From contig JAHFDP010000038.1 in the NCBI GenBank assembly GCA_023248955.1, positions 1-39,366 on the forward strand: a stretch of 39,366 nt of DNA. Direction: 5' to 3'. Positions within the stretch are counted from its first letter, which is position 1; each line of letters opens with the position of its first letter. The position numbers were made by a program, and so were the translations under genes. This stretch comes from Deltaproteobacteria bacterium. Lineage in GTDB: Bacteria; Myxococcota; Myxococcia; Myxococcales; JAHFDP01. This document shows positions 16,460 through 24,059 of this stretch, piece by piece. Below the pieces are notes generated by a model that saw only the letters and a list, made by a program, of their open reading frames with translations, did not search any database and was not told the DNA's origin.

Positions 16460-16470
16460 GATTGTATCAC
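16460..16470 (-). promoter_or_regulatory. Shared upstream motif GTGATACAATC (copy 1)
   Basis: On the minus strand GTGATACAATC lies 12 bases before the ATG of the kelch lipoprotein. The same 11-mer occurs before the kinase gene at 18486-18496. It contains TACAAT, a plausible -10 box, but I see no good -35 partner. The closeness to the start would leave a very short leader. Confidence 0.4.
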
Positions 16471-16619
16471 GTCCTCTTTGGCGCGCCGGTTTTCCAGTCA
16501 CCTTCGGTAGCGCTTTATCCGCAAAAAATTCGACCCGCTGATCTATGCGCGGCGCAGCTCACCGTGCATGGACGCGGATTGTAGCGGCCAATCGCCGAAT
16601 CGCTGAGCGCTACCTTCGT

Positions 16620-18479
16620 CTATTTCAGCGAGATGTTTTTCCGCTCGCCCGCGGCAAGCTCGAACGCCAGCGATTTCGAAAGCCCCGTGGCGACATTCAC
16701 CACGCGCAACGCATGCTCGCCTTCGTAAATTTCCTGCGGCGGCACCGGCGCAGCGCCAAGTCGCCGCCCATCGAGATAAATTCCGGATCCCGCGGGCACG
16801 TCGAGCAGCGCGGTACCCTTCCCGAAGCGAAACGATTTTTCGAATCGCTTCCCCGCACGCGCAGTGATTTCAACCGTGCGTCGCAGCCCCAACGGTCGAT
16901 TGACGAAGGTGACCTTGTTCGCCCCGGCCGGCAACTCAAAGGTGACCGGCGTCGTCTCCCCAAGCACTTTTCCGTCCACCTCGATCTGCGCCGCAGGCTC
17001 GCTGCTAAGAATGAATGTCGCCAGCGCCGGAGCCGTCGGTTTTGCAGGGACCGTTCGTTGCACCGCATGTGACTTGAGCGGAGCTGTCACCTTCGCGGGT
17101 GGTGGTGCACTCGGACGCGCGGTCGGCGTGACACTCGCGGACGCGGTCGCGGTCGCAATCGGCGTCGGCTTCAAAATCGCGGACGCGGTCGGAATCGCAG
17201 TCGCAGCCGGCGTCGGTTTCAAAATCACGGACGCGCTCGGAATCGCAGTCGCAGCCGGCGGAGCCACGGTTGTCTTACTCGTGGCCGTAGCCGTAGCCTG
17301 CCCTTTCTTCTCTGGCGAAAGGATCGGCTCCACCACCACCCGATGCTTCCGTGTCGTCCCCGTCTCCACTCGAAGCACCATCACCGCCATCACCACTGCC
17401 GCGCCTGCCACCAGCGCCAACCCCGCTTTCAACAACCATCCCTCCTTCTCCGAAGGCAAGGGCGACTCCAACTCCCCCACCGCCACCGCCCTGTCCCCCA
17501 CCGACCCCGGCGGATTCAGCGATCGCCAAGCGCGAAAATCCTGAAGCGTCCCCGCCAAAAACGCATCTACCTCCCGCGCATTGACCGGTCCACCACGCGC
17601 TACAGTGAATGTATCTAGTGCCGCCGCCATGTCCGCCGCCGCGACGAATCGCTGATCCCGCCCCTTGGCCAGCGCCTTCAAAATGATTCGCTCCAAGTCG
17701 CGTGGAAAACCGGGCCGCAGAAGATGCGGCGCCATCGCCTCTTTGTTGAGAACGTTCTCCAGCGTCGCGCCGTCATTTTCGCCGGTGAACGGCATCGCCC
17801 CCGTGGTCAGCACGTAGAGCACCACGCCGAGGCTGAAAATATCGGCCTGCCCGTCGAGCGGCTCGCCCCGCACCTGCTCCGGCGCCATGTAGGCGTACTT
17901 GCCCTTCAGCACCCGACCGCGGGTCATCGACTGCGCCGCCGCCGCCTTGGCGATTCCAAAATCGACCAGCTTCACGATGCCGTCGCGCGAGACCAGAATA
18001 TTTTCCAAGCTCACATCCCGATGCACGATGCCCAGCGGCTTGCCGGTGGCGCTGTCCCGGAACCGATGCGCGTAGTCGAGCCCATCCGCGGCGCGTGCGC
18101 AGATGGCCGCCGCCAACCGCGGATCGATGGGCCGTTTGAGCTTGCCGAGCATCTGCGCCAGCTGCCGCAAATTCACGCCATCGATGTGCTCCATGGCGAT
18201 GAAATAGGAACCGTCCTGCTGCCCCAAATCGAAGATGCTGACGATGGACGGATGGTTGAGAAGCGCCGCCAGGCGCGCTTCGTTGAGGAACATGGAGATG
18301 AACTCCGGGTCCTCGGCTAAGTGCGGCAGGATGCGCTTGATGACGAGCGATTTGCGAAAGCCGCCCGGTCCCTCTTGCTGTGCGAGGAAAAGTTCGGCCA
18401 TTCCGCCGGCAGCGATCTTTTCCAGCACCTGGTATTTGCCGAACGGGACGAGCGTTCGCCCGTGGGGCGCAGCGGGCAT
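16620..18479 (-). CDS. Ser/Thr protein kinase with TM helix and PEGA repeats
   Basis: A ~619-aa membrane kinase of the bacterial Hanks type. The kinase domain is at ~14-285, with the Gly loop KIAAGGMAELFLA, invariant Lys in LVIKRI, catalytic HRDVSLEN, DFG in KLVDFGIAKA, and YMAPEQVRG. A transmembrane helix lies near 355-375 (AGLALVAGAAVVMAVMVL). A Pro/Thr/Ala linker contains a 16-residue tandem repeat (unit around ATAIPTASAILKPTP). Two PEGA-like beta domains lie near 475-619. The kinase faces the cytoplasm and the PEGA part the periplasm. I chose the ATG at 18479; longer in-frame versions include DNA carrying the shared promoter-like motif. The FHA protein encoded upstream is a likely phosphothreonine-reading partner. 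Confidence 0.85.
   Translation of the reverse strand: MPAAPHGRTLVPFGKYQVLEKIAAGGMAELFLAQQEGPGGFRKSLVIKRILPHLAEDPEFISMFLNEARLAALLNHPSIVSIFDLGQQDGSYFIAMEHIDGVNLRQLAQMLGKLKRPIDPRLAAAICARAADGLDYAHRFRDSATGKPLGIVHRDVSLENILVSRDGIVKLVDFGIAKAAAAQSMTRGRVLKGKYAYMAPEQVRGEPLDGQADIFSLGVVLYVLTTGAMPFTGENDGATLENVLNKEAMAPHLLRPGFPRDLERIILKALAKGRDQRFVAAADMAAALDTFTVARGGPVNAREVDAFLAGTLQDFRAWRSLNPPGSVGDRAVAVGELESPLPSEKEGWLLKAGLALVAGAAVVMAVMVLRVETGTTRKHRVVVEPILSPEKKGQATATATSKTTVAPPAATAIPSASVILKPTPAATAIPTASAILKPTPIATATASASVTPTARPSAPPPAKVTAPLKSHAVQRTVPAKPTAPALATFILSSEPAAQIEVDGKVLGETTPVTFELPAGANKVTFVNRPLGLRRTVEITARAGKRFEKSFRFGKGTALLDVPAGSGIYLDGRRLGAAPVPPQEIYEGEHALRVVNVATGLSKSLAFELAAGERKNISLK
17155..17275. repeat. 48-bp tandem repeat in the kinase linker
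   Basis: Near-identical 48-bp units (GGCGTCGG followed by TTCAAAATC, and ending in GAATCGCAGTCGCAGCC) stand in tandem, at least two full copies plus a partial one. They encode the repeated 16-residue segment of the kinase's Pro/Thr-rich extracytoplasmic linker. Copy number is likely to vary between strains by slippage. Confidence 0.7.
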
Positions 18480-18485
18480 GGTTAA

Positions 18486-18496
18486 GATTGTATCAC
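18486..18496 (-). promoter_or_regulatory. Shared upstream motif GTGATACAATC (copy 2)
   Basis: This is the same 11-mer as at 16460-16470, six bases before the kinase ATG. If TACAAT is a -10 box, transcription would begin within or next to the ATG, giving a leaderless or nearly leaderless message. That fits the absence of a ribosome-binding site here. A TTGAGA lies 14 bases upstream, too close for a standard -35. Confidence 0.4.
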
Positions 18497-18560
18497 CTAT
18501 TTTCCCTCTCAATTTGACGGGGAGGGTTAGCCTGTCTAATTCACCATATGAGGAAAACAC

Positions 18561-18694
18561 CCCTACAGACTGTAGGATCGCTCTTGGGGGAGGCTTAAAG
18601 GGGGAGCGAGCTCCCCCTCCAAGATGGCGTCACTTCTGATGACGGAGCCTCGGAGTAGGGCCTACGAATAAGTCAGGTTAGGGTCGGGTTCCGT
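18561..18694. other. Intergenic hairpins between FHA and kinase genes
   Basis: This gap has a palindrome CCTACAG-A-CTGTAGG near 18572-18586 and the hairpin listed separately at 18599-18618. It has no open frame. It separates two co-directional minus-strand genes, so the hairpins may end the FHA transcript. Confidence 0.5.
18599..18618 (-). terminator. Hairpin, possible terminator of the FHA gene
   Basis: A perfect 9-bp stem, AGGGGGAGC-GA-GCTCCCCCT, lies 76 bases after the FHA gene's stop on the minus strand. There is no long T-run after it. A role in termination is inferred from position. Confidence 0.35.
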
Positions 18695-20467
18695 TTACTC
18701 CCCCGGCGCGGGATCTTTCCGATCCAACTTATCGAGCAGCTTCTTCGCTTTCTTGGCGTCATCGCCCCCAGCGGGCGTTACCTGCAACACCGTGTGCAAC
18801 ATCCCGCGCGCCGTCTCCGGATCGGTGTCCGCCGCGATGTAAGCGCGCAGATAGAGATCGTGCGCCTCGCGCTGGAGTTTCTGCATCTCTTGCGCGGCGA
18901 GCACGTGTCCGGCGTCCGCGGCCATGGCGGCGCGAAAATGAGTGGCGGCCTGCGCAAGGTGTCCGTCGGTTTTGGCACGCGTCCCAAGGCCGTAGTGCAG
19001 GTCGGCCAACTGGTGGCGGACATCGTTTCCCGGACGCGACCCGCCGGCCGGCGCGATCAGTCGATCGAGCCGCTCGGCGGCTTCCAGATTCTGCACGGCC
19101 TCGGCGTTGCGCCCGGCATGGGCGCTAGTCGCGGCGTCGCGCATCGCCGCCTGGAAGGCGTTGAGGTTGGTCACCATCGTCGCGTCGCCCGCCGCCTGCG
19201 CTTTCGCCAACGCCGTGGCAAAGTCGCCCGCTAGGTAAGGCGCAAGCGCTTGCGACCCGGTGGCCGCCGATGTTTTCTGCTTCTTGTTTTTGACGTGCTT
19301 GCCGCGCGTGTGTTGCGCCTCGGGTTGCGCCGGCGCCGGTGGTGGCGCGGTCTGTTGCTGCGCTGCTGCGGGTTTGGCCTCCGCCGCTTTCGAAGCTTCC
19401 GCGACCGCGGTCTCCAATTTTTTCTTCGCTTCCTGCGCTTGCTCCGCCACGGCACTTTCGGCCGGCACCTGAGCCAGAAGCGTGCGCGCACCGTCCCAAT
19501 CGTGCGCCGCGATCTTGGCCAGTGCACGCTGCACCGCGTCTGCGCGCGGCGCTTCCTTCTCCGCGATTTCGGTGTAGCGGGTGAGCTCCGGATCCTCAGG
19601 CGCGACCGCCTTGGCCGCGGCGATCTTCTCCCGCGCGGCGCTCCAATCGCCCCGCTTGATGGCCTCCTTGGCCGCGGTCATGGCCTCGTCGATGGTGGAC
19701 TGCTCGCGAGCTTCCTCGGCGGCGGCGGCGTCCCTCGCGGCAACGCGGCGTTTGTATTCGCGGCCAAGTCCGAGGAGGAAGAAGATCAGCACCGCCAGCG
19801 TCCAGAGCGCGTAACGGCGTTTCTTGGCCGCCGGCCAACCGCGAATGCCGGGCGCCACCGGGGCCGGTTTCGTTTTCGTGGGCAGTGGCGACGGCCGCGC
19901 GCGGGTCGGCTCGTTCTGCGCCCGTGCCGTCTCGGGGTGCAGTTGCGCCGTCGGATCGGTGCCTGCAGTCTGCCCAGCAGAATCGAGAAACCGCAGCGAG
20001 ACATCGCCGATGCGCAGCTCGTCGCCATTGGCCAGATCGCGGCTCTTGACGCGCTCGCCATTCACGAACGACCCATTGCCGCTGCCCAAATCGTGAAACG
20101 TAAATCCGCCGCCGGTGCGTCGACGAAGCGCCGCATGCTTGCGGGACACCGATTTGTGGATCAACCGAATGCCATTTCCCTGATCGCGGCCCAACGTGAT
20201 TTCATCGCCCGTCAGCACGTGCTCAGGACCGCTCTTCGCTCCTTCGAGCAGCACCAATTTTGCGGAAGGGAGCGGTGGCGCGGCACCGATGACCGTCGCT
20301 GCCAACTCTGCGGAGTTCGCTTCGAGATCGATGACTGTTTTGCCAGCTTCATCGTCGTCGCTCATCGTGTAGCGGGTGAGATCCGAGGCTTTGGGCGCAG
20401 CCAGGTTTTGTGCCGTGGAATCCGAGGTGTTCGCGGAGGTGGGATTTTTTGGATCGTTGTTGGGCAT
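18695..20467 (-). CDS. FHA-domain membrane protein with TPR-like tail
   Basis: A 590-aa protein. Residues ~70-160 are an FHA (phosphothreonine-binding) domain with LGRDQGNGIRL, SVSRKHAALRR, and DLGSGNGSFVNGERV. A Pro-rich stretch is followed by a TM helix near 224-242 (YALWTLAVLIFFLLGLG). The C-terminal part is Ala/Lys-rich and helical with TPR-like units (REKIAAAKAVAPEDPELTRY, HDWDGARTLLAQVPAESAVA). The FHA domain is cytoplasmic and the helical tail probably periplasmic. It lies upstream of the PEGA kinase in the same direction, so it may bind the kinase's phosphorylated targets. The ATG at 20467 has no clear ribosome-binding site; an internal ATG (residue 35) is possible. Confidence 0.8.
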   Translation of the reverse strand: MPNNDPKNPTSANTSDSTAQNLAAPKASDLTRYTMSDDDEAGKTVIDLEANSAELAATVIGAAPPLPSAKLVLLEGAKSGPEHVLTGDEITLGRDQGNGIRLIHKSVSRKHAALRRRTGGGFTFHDLGSGNGSFVNGERVKSRDLANGDELRIGDVSLRFLDSAGQTAGTDPTAQLHPETARAQNEPTRARPSPLPTKTKPAPVAPGIRGWPAAKKRRYALWTLAVLIFFLLGLGREYKRRVAARDAAAAEEAREQSTIDEAMTAAKEAIKRGDWSAAREKIAAAKAVAPEDPELTRYTEIAEKEAPRADAVQRALAKIAAHDWDGARTLLAQVPAESAVAEQAQEAKKKLETAVAEASKAAEAKPAAAQQQTAPPPAPAQPEAQHTRGKHVKNKKQKTSAATGSQALAPYLAGDFATALAKAQAAGDATMVTNLNAFQAAMRDAATSAHAGRNAEAVQNLEAAERLDRLIAPAGGSRPGNDVRHQLADLHYGLGTRAKTDGHLAQAATHFRAAMAADAGHVLAAQEMQKLQREAHDLYLRAYIAADTDPETARGMLHTVLQVTPAGGDDAKKAKKLLDKLDRKDPAPGE

Positions 20468-20474
20468 TAAGGAG

Positions 20475-20489
20475 TTGAGTTTAACTCAA
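20475..20489. promoter_or_regulatory. Perfect 15-bp palindrome before the FHA gene
   Basis: TTGAGTTTAACTCAA (7-bp arms around one central base) ends eight bases before the FHA ATG. Its position fits an operator or a small RNA hairpin controlling translation start. Half of it, TTGAGTTAA in the other reading, recurs at 35611-35619 between pgi and the outer-membrane gene. Confidence 0.4.
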
Positions 20490-20502
20490 GAGGGTGGGTT
20501 CT

Positions 20503-20855
20503 AAAAAAAGCCTTTGCCTGGGCGGCGGCCGGAGCCCGACGGCTTGACGGATGGGCCTTTGCGGCCGCGGTGACCGGATGCGTGGAGGAGGATCGGATTC
20601 GGGTGGTAGCAAGTCACCGCGGCCCCAAAGGCCCATCCGTCTGCCGTCGGAGGATTGATTAGGGTAGGTCGGGAGAGACGTGCTGGGGTGCGAGTTTCAG
20701 TGCAGTTTGGAATCGGCCGATCGCCCGCGACGCCGCCAAACGTAGCGCCATCGTTCCGCCCTGGCCGACGGGATTTTTTGAGAGGATCGATCAGGTTTGG
20801 AGTCACGGCGCGGAACGACGGCTGGTTTGGCGGCGTCGCGGATTCGTGAGGTGGA
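20503..20855 (-). ncRNA. Structured element, left copy (candidate ncRNA)
   Basis: A 353-bp non-coding element, the inverted partner of 21180-21529. Read on the minus strand it has hairpin 2, then a 75-bp linker, then hairpin 1, then an outer end of seven T. Hairpin 1 pairs 20536-20574 with 20613-20650 (about 36 bp, one mismatch, one small internal loop, 38-nt loop). Hairpin 2 pairs 20726-20741 with 20825-20840 (16 bp perfect), with an inner stem 20751-20759/20810-20818. The two copies differ in their stems mainly by changes that keep pairing, while loops and linker are conserved. The minus-strand assignment rests on the T-run and is inference; a DNA-level fold-back element is the alternative. 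Confidence 0.55.
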
Positions 20856-21179
20856 GCTCTCGTGGTTGTGAGGGATCTGACATTTTATCAAGATTCGTGA
20901 TCTTGATAATTCGTCAAGTAAGATTTCACCGCTATCGATTGCAAAACAGTTTCAGCCCGGCACGCCAGTCGTCATGGCCGGGCTTGACCCGGCCATCCAC
21001 GAGGACTTCGATGCACGTGGATGGCCGGCTCTTCGGCCGGCCATGACGACTGGTGTGCCGGACTGAACGGTTACGATCTCGACGACTGGTGTGCGGGCCT
21101 GAACGGTTACGACATTTCGTCAAGTAGCGTTTCATCGCTATCGATTGCCCAAACAGCGTTCCATCAGCTCTGCGAACTT
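20856..21179. repeat. Spacer between the two structured copies: direct repeats and palindromes
   Basis: This contains a palindrome ATCAAGAT-TCGTG-ATCTTGAT (20887-20907). An imperfect ~40-bp direct repeat (20911-20949 and 21117-21156, shared core CGCTATCGATTGC) flanks the nested palindrome. A ~30-bp direct repeat near 21049-21080 and 21083-21112 shares CTGAACGGTTACGA. The 20856-20950 part is AT-richer than its surroundings and could hold outward promoters for both copies. There is no coding frame. The direct repeats bracketing the palindrome suggest insertion or duplication. Confidence 0.6.
20957..21061. repeat. Nested palindromic repeat ('MAGLDPAIH'-type)
   Basis: The outer arms, 20957-20981 and 21037-21061, match at 24 of 25 positions. 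Inside them CCGGCCATCCACG (20990-21002) pairs with CGTGGATGGCCGG (about 21015-21027). The sequence translates to fragments like AGLDPAIH, a hallmark of a palindromic intergenic repeat widespread in proteobacteria, especially alphaproteobacteria. A reduced version lies at 33767-33795. Confidence 0.7.
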
Positions 21180-21529
21180 TCCACCCCACGAATCCGCGAC
21201 GCCGCCAAACCAGCCGTCGGAGGCCGCCGTGACTCCAAATCTGATCGATCCTCTCTAGAAACCACGTCGGCCAGGGGCCTCCGATGGCGCTACGCTTGGC
21301 GGCGTCGCGGGCGATCGGCCGATTCCAAACTGCACTGAAACTCGCACCCCAGCACGTCTCTCCCGACCTACCCTAATCAATCCTCCGACGGCAGACGGGC
21401 GTGCCTTTGCGGCCGCGGTGACTTGCTACCACCCGAATCCGAACCTCCACCACGCATCCGGTCACCGCGGCCGCAAAGGCACGTCCGTCAAGCCGTCGGG
21501 CTCCGGCCGCCGCCCAGGCAAAAGTTTTT
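21180..21529 (+). ncRNA. Structured element, right copy (candidate ncRNA)
   Basis: A 350-bp inverted copy of 20503-20855. Hairpin 2 pairs 21195-21210 with 21294-21309, with inner stem TCGGAGGCC (21217-21225) and GGCCTCCGA (21276-21284). The linker 21310-21384 is the exact complement of the left copy's. Hairpin 1 pairs 21385-21422 with 21461-21499. The right end has CAGGCAAAAGTTTTTC. On the plus strand hairpin 1 keeps a G-T (G-U) pair where the left copy has A-T. The outward T-runs on both copies suggest divergent transcripts from the spacer. Alternatives are a fold-back mobile element or a recombination site. Confidence 0.55.
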
Positions 21530-21725
21530 CAGCTCACGCCAGTCCCCCACCGTAAGGTGGACTGCGCATGCGCGCACCATCCCGTTCACGCTGTAGACGC
21601 CCCGGCGCCGCCTCCCTCCAACCTTCCCCCTCCACTTGTCGTAATATATCTAATATCGAACATTCCTCGGCGCGGCACATGCCTTGAATTGGTGCTAGTC
21701 GCTTTTCATCCGCAGGGGAGGCTTC
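21530..21725 (+). promoter_or_regulatory. Upstream region of the first GH26-like gene
   Basis: This has no open frame of note. An AT-rich patch (about 21634-21660, with TAATATATCTAATATCG) stands out in GC-rich surroundings and probably holds the promoter of the gene at 21726, though no clear -35/-10 pair at standard spacing is visible. The left edge repeats the GCTCACGCC tail shared with 8970-8979. A good ribosome-binding site, GGGGAGG, ends at 21720. Confidence 0.4.
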
Positions 21726-23828
21726 ATGCATCGTGGTGTGTCTAGTTGCCTGGTGGTGGCCCTCTTCATCGGCGCCTGCGTGAACTCGCCCGATACCGCG
21801 GTCGGCAACGAAGGGTCGGGGATCACGGCCTCCGCCGATCAGCTCACCGCGAACGCCGCCAAGTTGAAAATCGGCATGTACGTTGGCGACGACACCAGCG
21901 AATCCGCGCTGACCGGTCTGGAAACGAACATTGGACGGCACCTCGATCGTTTGCTCGTCTATCACTCCATCGCCACGCCACCTGACTCGGTGGGGTTGCC
22001 CGAGCTCCTCGCGCAGCTACGCACCCGCGGCACGGCGCTTTGCCTCGCGCTCGAACCGGCCACCACCATGGAGGACATCGACAACGGCAAGTATGACGCC
22101 CAGCTTACGGCTTACGGCGACGTCATCGCGCTGGGCGGCGCGCAGGTTTGGGTGCGTTTTGCATCCGAAATGAACGGAAATTGGGACTCTTTCGACATCG
22201 GTGTTGATGCCAAACGCAACAGCGCCGCGCACTTCAAGGGCGCCTGGAAACGCGCCCATCGAATCATCTCCGAGCGGTTGGCGGCCAACGGCGCGTCGAG
22301 CGATCTGGTGCGCTGGGTCTTCACCGCTGCTGCGCATCCGACTTGGAACATCGCCGCGATGTGGCCCGGCTCCGACGTGGTCGATGTAATGGCCATGGAT
22401 GGCTATAACCAGTGGGGCAACGGCTGGCGTTCGTTCAGCAAGGTCTTCACCGACGGTTACAACGCCTTGGCCGCGCTGGATCCGAATTTGCCCATCATGA
22501 TCGGCGAGTTCTCCTCGGACCGGGCGGATCGATTCAGTTGGTCCAACGATCGCGCGGCCTGGATTCGCACCGCGGCTTCCGTGCTGGCGCTGAACTTTCC
22601 GCGAATTTCGGCGTTCAACTGGTTCAACGTGGGAACGTCCGATGCGCTCATCCGTACCCACGCTTATGCGCTAACGGATGACGATGGAACGATGGCCGCT
22701 TTCCGCGACGTTTTTGGAACCAGCGCCAAGCCCGTTGATTCCGGCAGCGATGCCGGGAAGGACGGCGGCGCGGCGGGCGGAGGCGTGCATGATGGAGGTC
22801 ACGCCGACGCCGGCACCAAGCCGAGCGGTGTTGCGTCGGATCTGCAGATCGGCCTCTATCTTGGCTACAACACCGACGAGGGTTCGCTGGCGGAGGCAGA
22901 GCGAAACATCGGCCGTCACCTCGACCTTCTGCTCGTCTATCACTCCATAGGCGTGACGCCGCGGTCCGTCGATCTGCCGGCACTTCTCGATCAGTTGGCG
23001 CGACGTGGGACAGCGCTTTGCCTCGCGCTCGAGCCGCCCGGAACGATGGCCGAAGTCGATCGCGGCGATTTCGATACCCAGCTCACGGCCTACGCCGATG
23101 CCATCGCCAACGCGGGTGAACCTGTTTGGTTGCGATTTGCATCCGAAATGAATGGCAATTGGGATAGCTATGACATCGGCACTGATTCAGTCAGGAACAG
23201 CGCCGCTCACTTCATTGGCGCGTGGACGCGGGCGCACCACATCTTCGCCGAACGTCTCGCCGCCGCTGGCCGCGGCAGCGATCTCGTCAAGTGGGTTTTC
23301 ACGCCCGCGGCACATCCGACCAACAACATCGCCTCCTTCTGGCCTGGCTCCGCCCAGGTCGATGTGATGTCCATGGATGGCTACAACCAGCCCGGCAACG
23401 GTTGGCGCACTTTCAAGCAGGTCTTCGACGACGGCTACGCGGCGCTCACGGCCCTCGACGCCACCAAGCCGATTTTCATTGGCGAGTTCTCCTCGGACCG
23501 CTCGCAGAATTTCTCCGCGGGTGGCGATCGCGCGGCGTGGATTCGCACGGCCGCGAGTTCGATGGTGACCGCCTATCCGCGTCTGATCGGTTTCAACTGG
23601 TTCGACCAAGGAACGCTTGCCGCGCCGGCCAACACGCACGCTTATGCACTTACCGACGAGGATGGCACCTACTCGGCGTTCCGCGACGTGTTCGGAAAAG
23701 CCGACTTCAAGCCGGTCAGCACCGACGGTGGAACGCCGCCGCACACCGCGTGTTTTAGCGACGCGGACTGTCTCTCCATCGGGCAGGTTTGCGACATCAT
23801 GCACTTCCACTGCGTCCCGAAAAAATAG
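21726..23828 (+). CDS. Lipoprotein with two tandem GH26-like domains
   Basis: A 700-aa lipoprotein. The signal peptide ends LFIGAC with Cys18; GGGGAGG sits five bases before the ATG. Two homologous TIM-barrel-like domains (about 45-335 and 370-665) each carry RFASEMNGNWDS with a probable acid/base Glu (148 and 474) and IGEFSSD with a probable nucleophile Glu (261 and 587). This is the GH26 (beta-mannanase-like) arrangement, though similarity is by motif only and the substrate is unknown. A Gly/Asp/Ala linker joins the domains. A short Cys-containing tail (about 678-700) ends the protein. The two halves are clearly an internal duplication. It is likely exported to the cell surface and acts on polysaccharide. 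Confidence 0.75.
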   Translation: MHRGVSSCLVVALFIGACVNSPDTAVGNEGSGITASADQLTANAAKLKIGMYVGDDTSESALTGLETNIGRHLDRLLVYHSIATPPDSVGLPELLAQLRTRGTALCLALEPATTMEDIDNGKYDAQLTAYGDVIALGGAQVWVRFASEMNGNWDSFDIGVDAKRNSAAHFKGAWKRAHRIISERLAANGASSDLVRWVFTAAAHPTWNIAAMWPGSDVVDVMAMDGYNQWGNGWRSFSKVFTDGYNALAALDPNLPIMIGEFSSDRADRFSWSNDRAAWIRTAASVLALNFPRISAFNWFNVGTSDALIRTHAYALTDDDGTMAAFRDVFGTSAKPVDSGSDAGKDGGAAGGGVHDGGHADAGTKPSGVASDLQIGLYLGYNTDEGSLAEAERNIGRHLDLLLVYHSIGVTPRSVDLPALLDQLARRGTALCLALEPPGTMAEVDRGDFDTQLTAYADAIANAGEPVWLRFASEMNGNWDSYDIGTDSVRNSAAHFIGAWTRAHHIFAERLAAAGRGSDLVKWVFTPAAHPTNNIASFWPGSAQVDVMSMDGYNQPGNGWRTFKQVFDDGYAALTALDATKPIFIGEFSSDRSQNFSAGGDRAAWIRTAASSMVTAYPRLIGFNWFDQGTLAAPANTHAYALTDEDGTYSAFRDVFGKADFKPVSTDGGTPPHTACFSDADCLSIGQVCDIMHFHCVPKK

Positions 23829-24059
23829 GTTCCGCTACTCCCTCCCCTCGACAGGGGAAGGTCAGGGTGGGGGTGCACGTAGCGCCTCAATGCACCATAT
23901 GGAGTGCGCGCGCATGACGCAGCGTCCGTTTCTCGGACAGCCGAACGTTGCGTCTCTGTCCGCCAGTGGACGCCGCCGGGTCAAGAACCTCACTTTGCGG
24001 AACGTTTCGATGTGCGGCACGTCACTTGAAATAGCTCTCTCGTAACTTCGGGAGAGTGA
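23829..24059. other. Intergenic segment with dispersed repeat
   Basis: CTCCCTCCCC...GGGGAAGG followed by TCAGGGTGGGGG (about 23838-23876) is a variant of the 3570-3653 repeat. The rest (23880-24059) has no convincing frame or hairpin. It leads to GGGAGAG, the ribosome-binding site for the next gene. Confidence 0.5.

Noticed and set aside
19250-20470. Plus-strand open frame (406 codons) opposite the FHA gene
   Set aside because: The minus-strand FHA domain is unmistakable; the antisense product is Arg/Leu-rich low-complexity sequence with no ribosome-binding site.
20501-21338. Small open frames inside the structured element region
   Set aside because: They arise from translating inverted repeats in both copies; the pattern of change is by base pair, not by codon.
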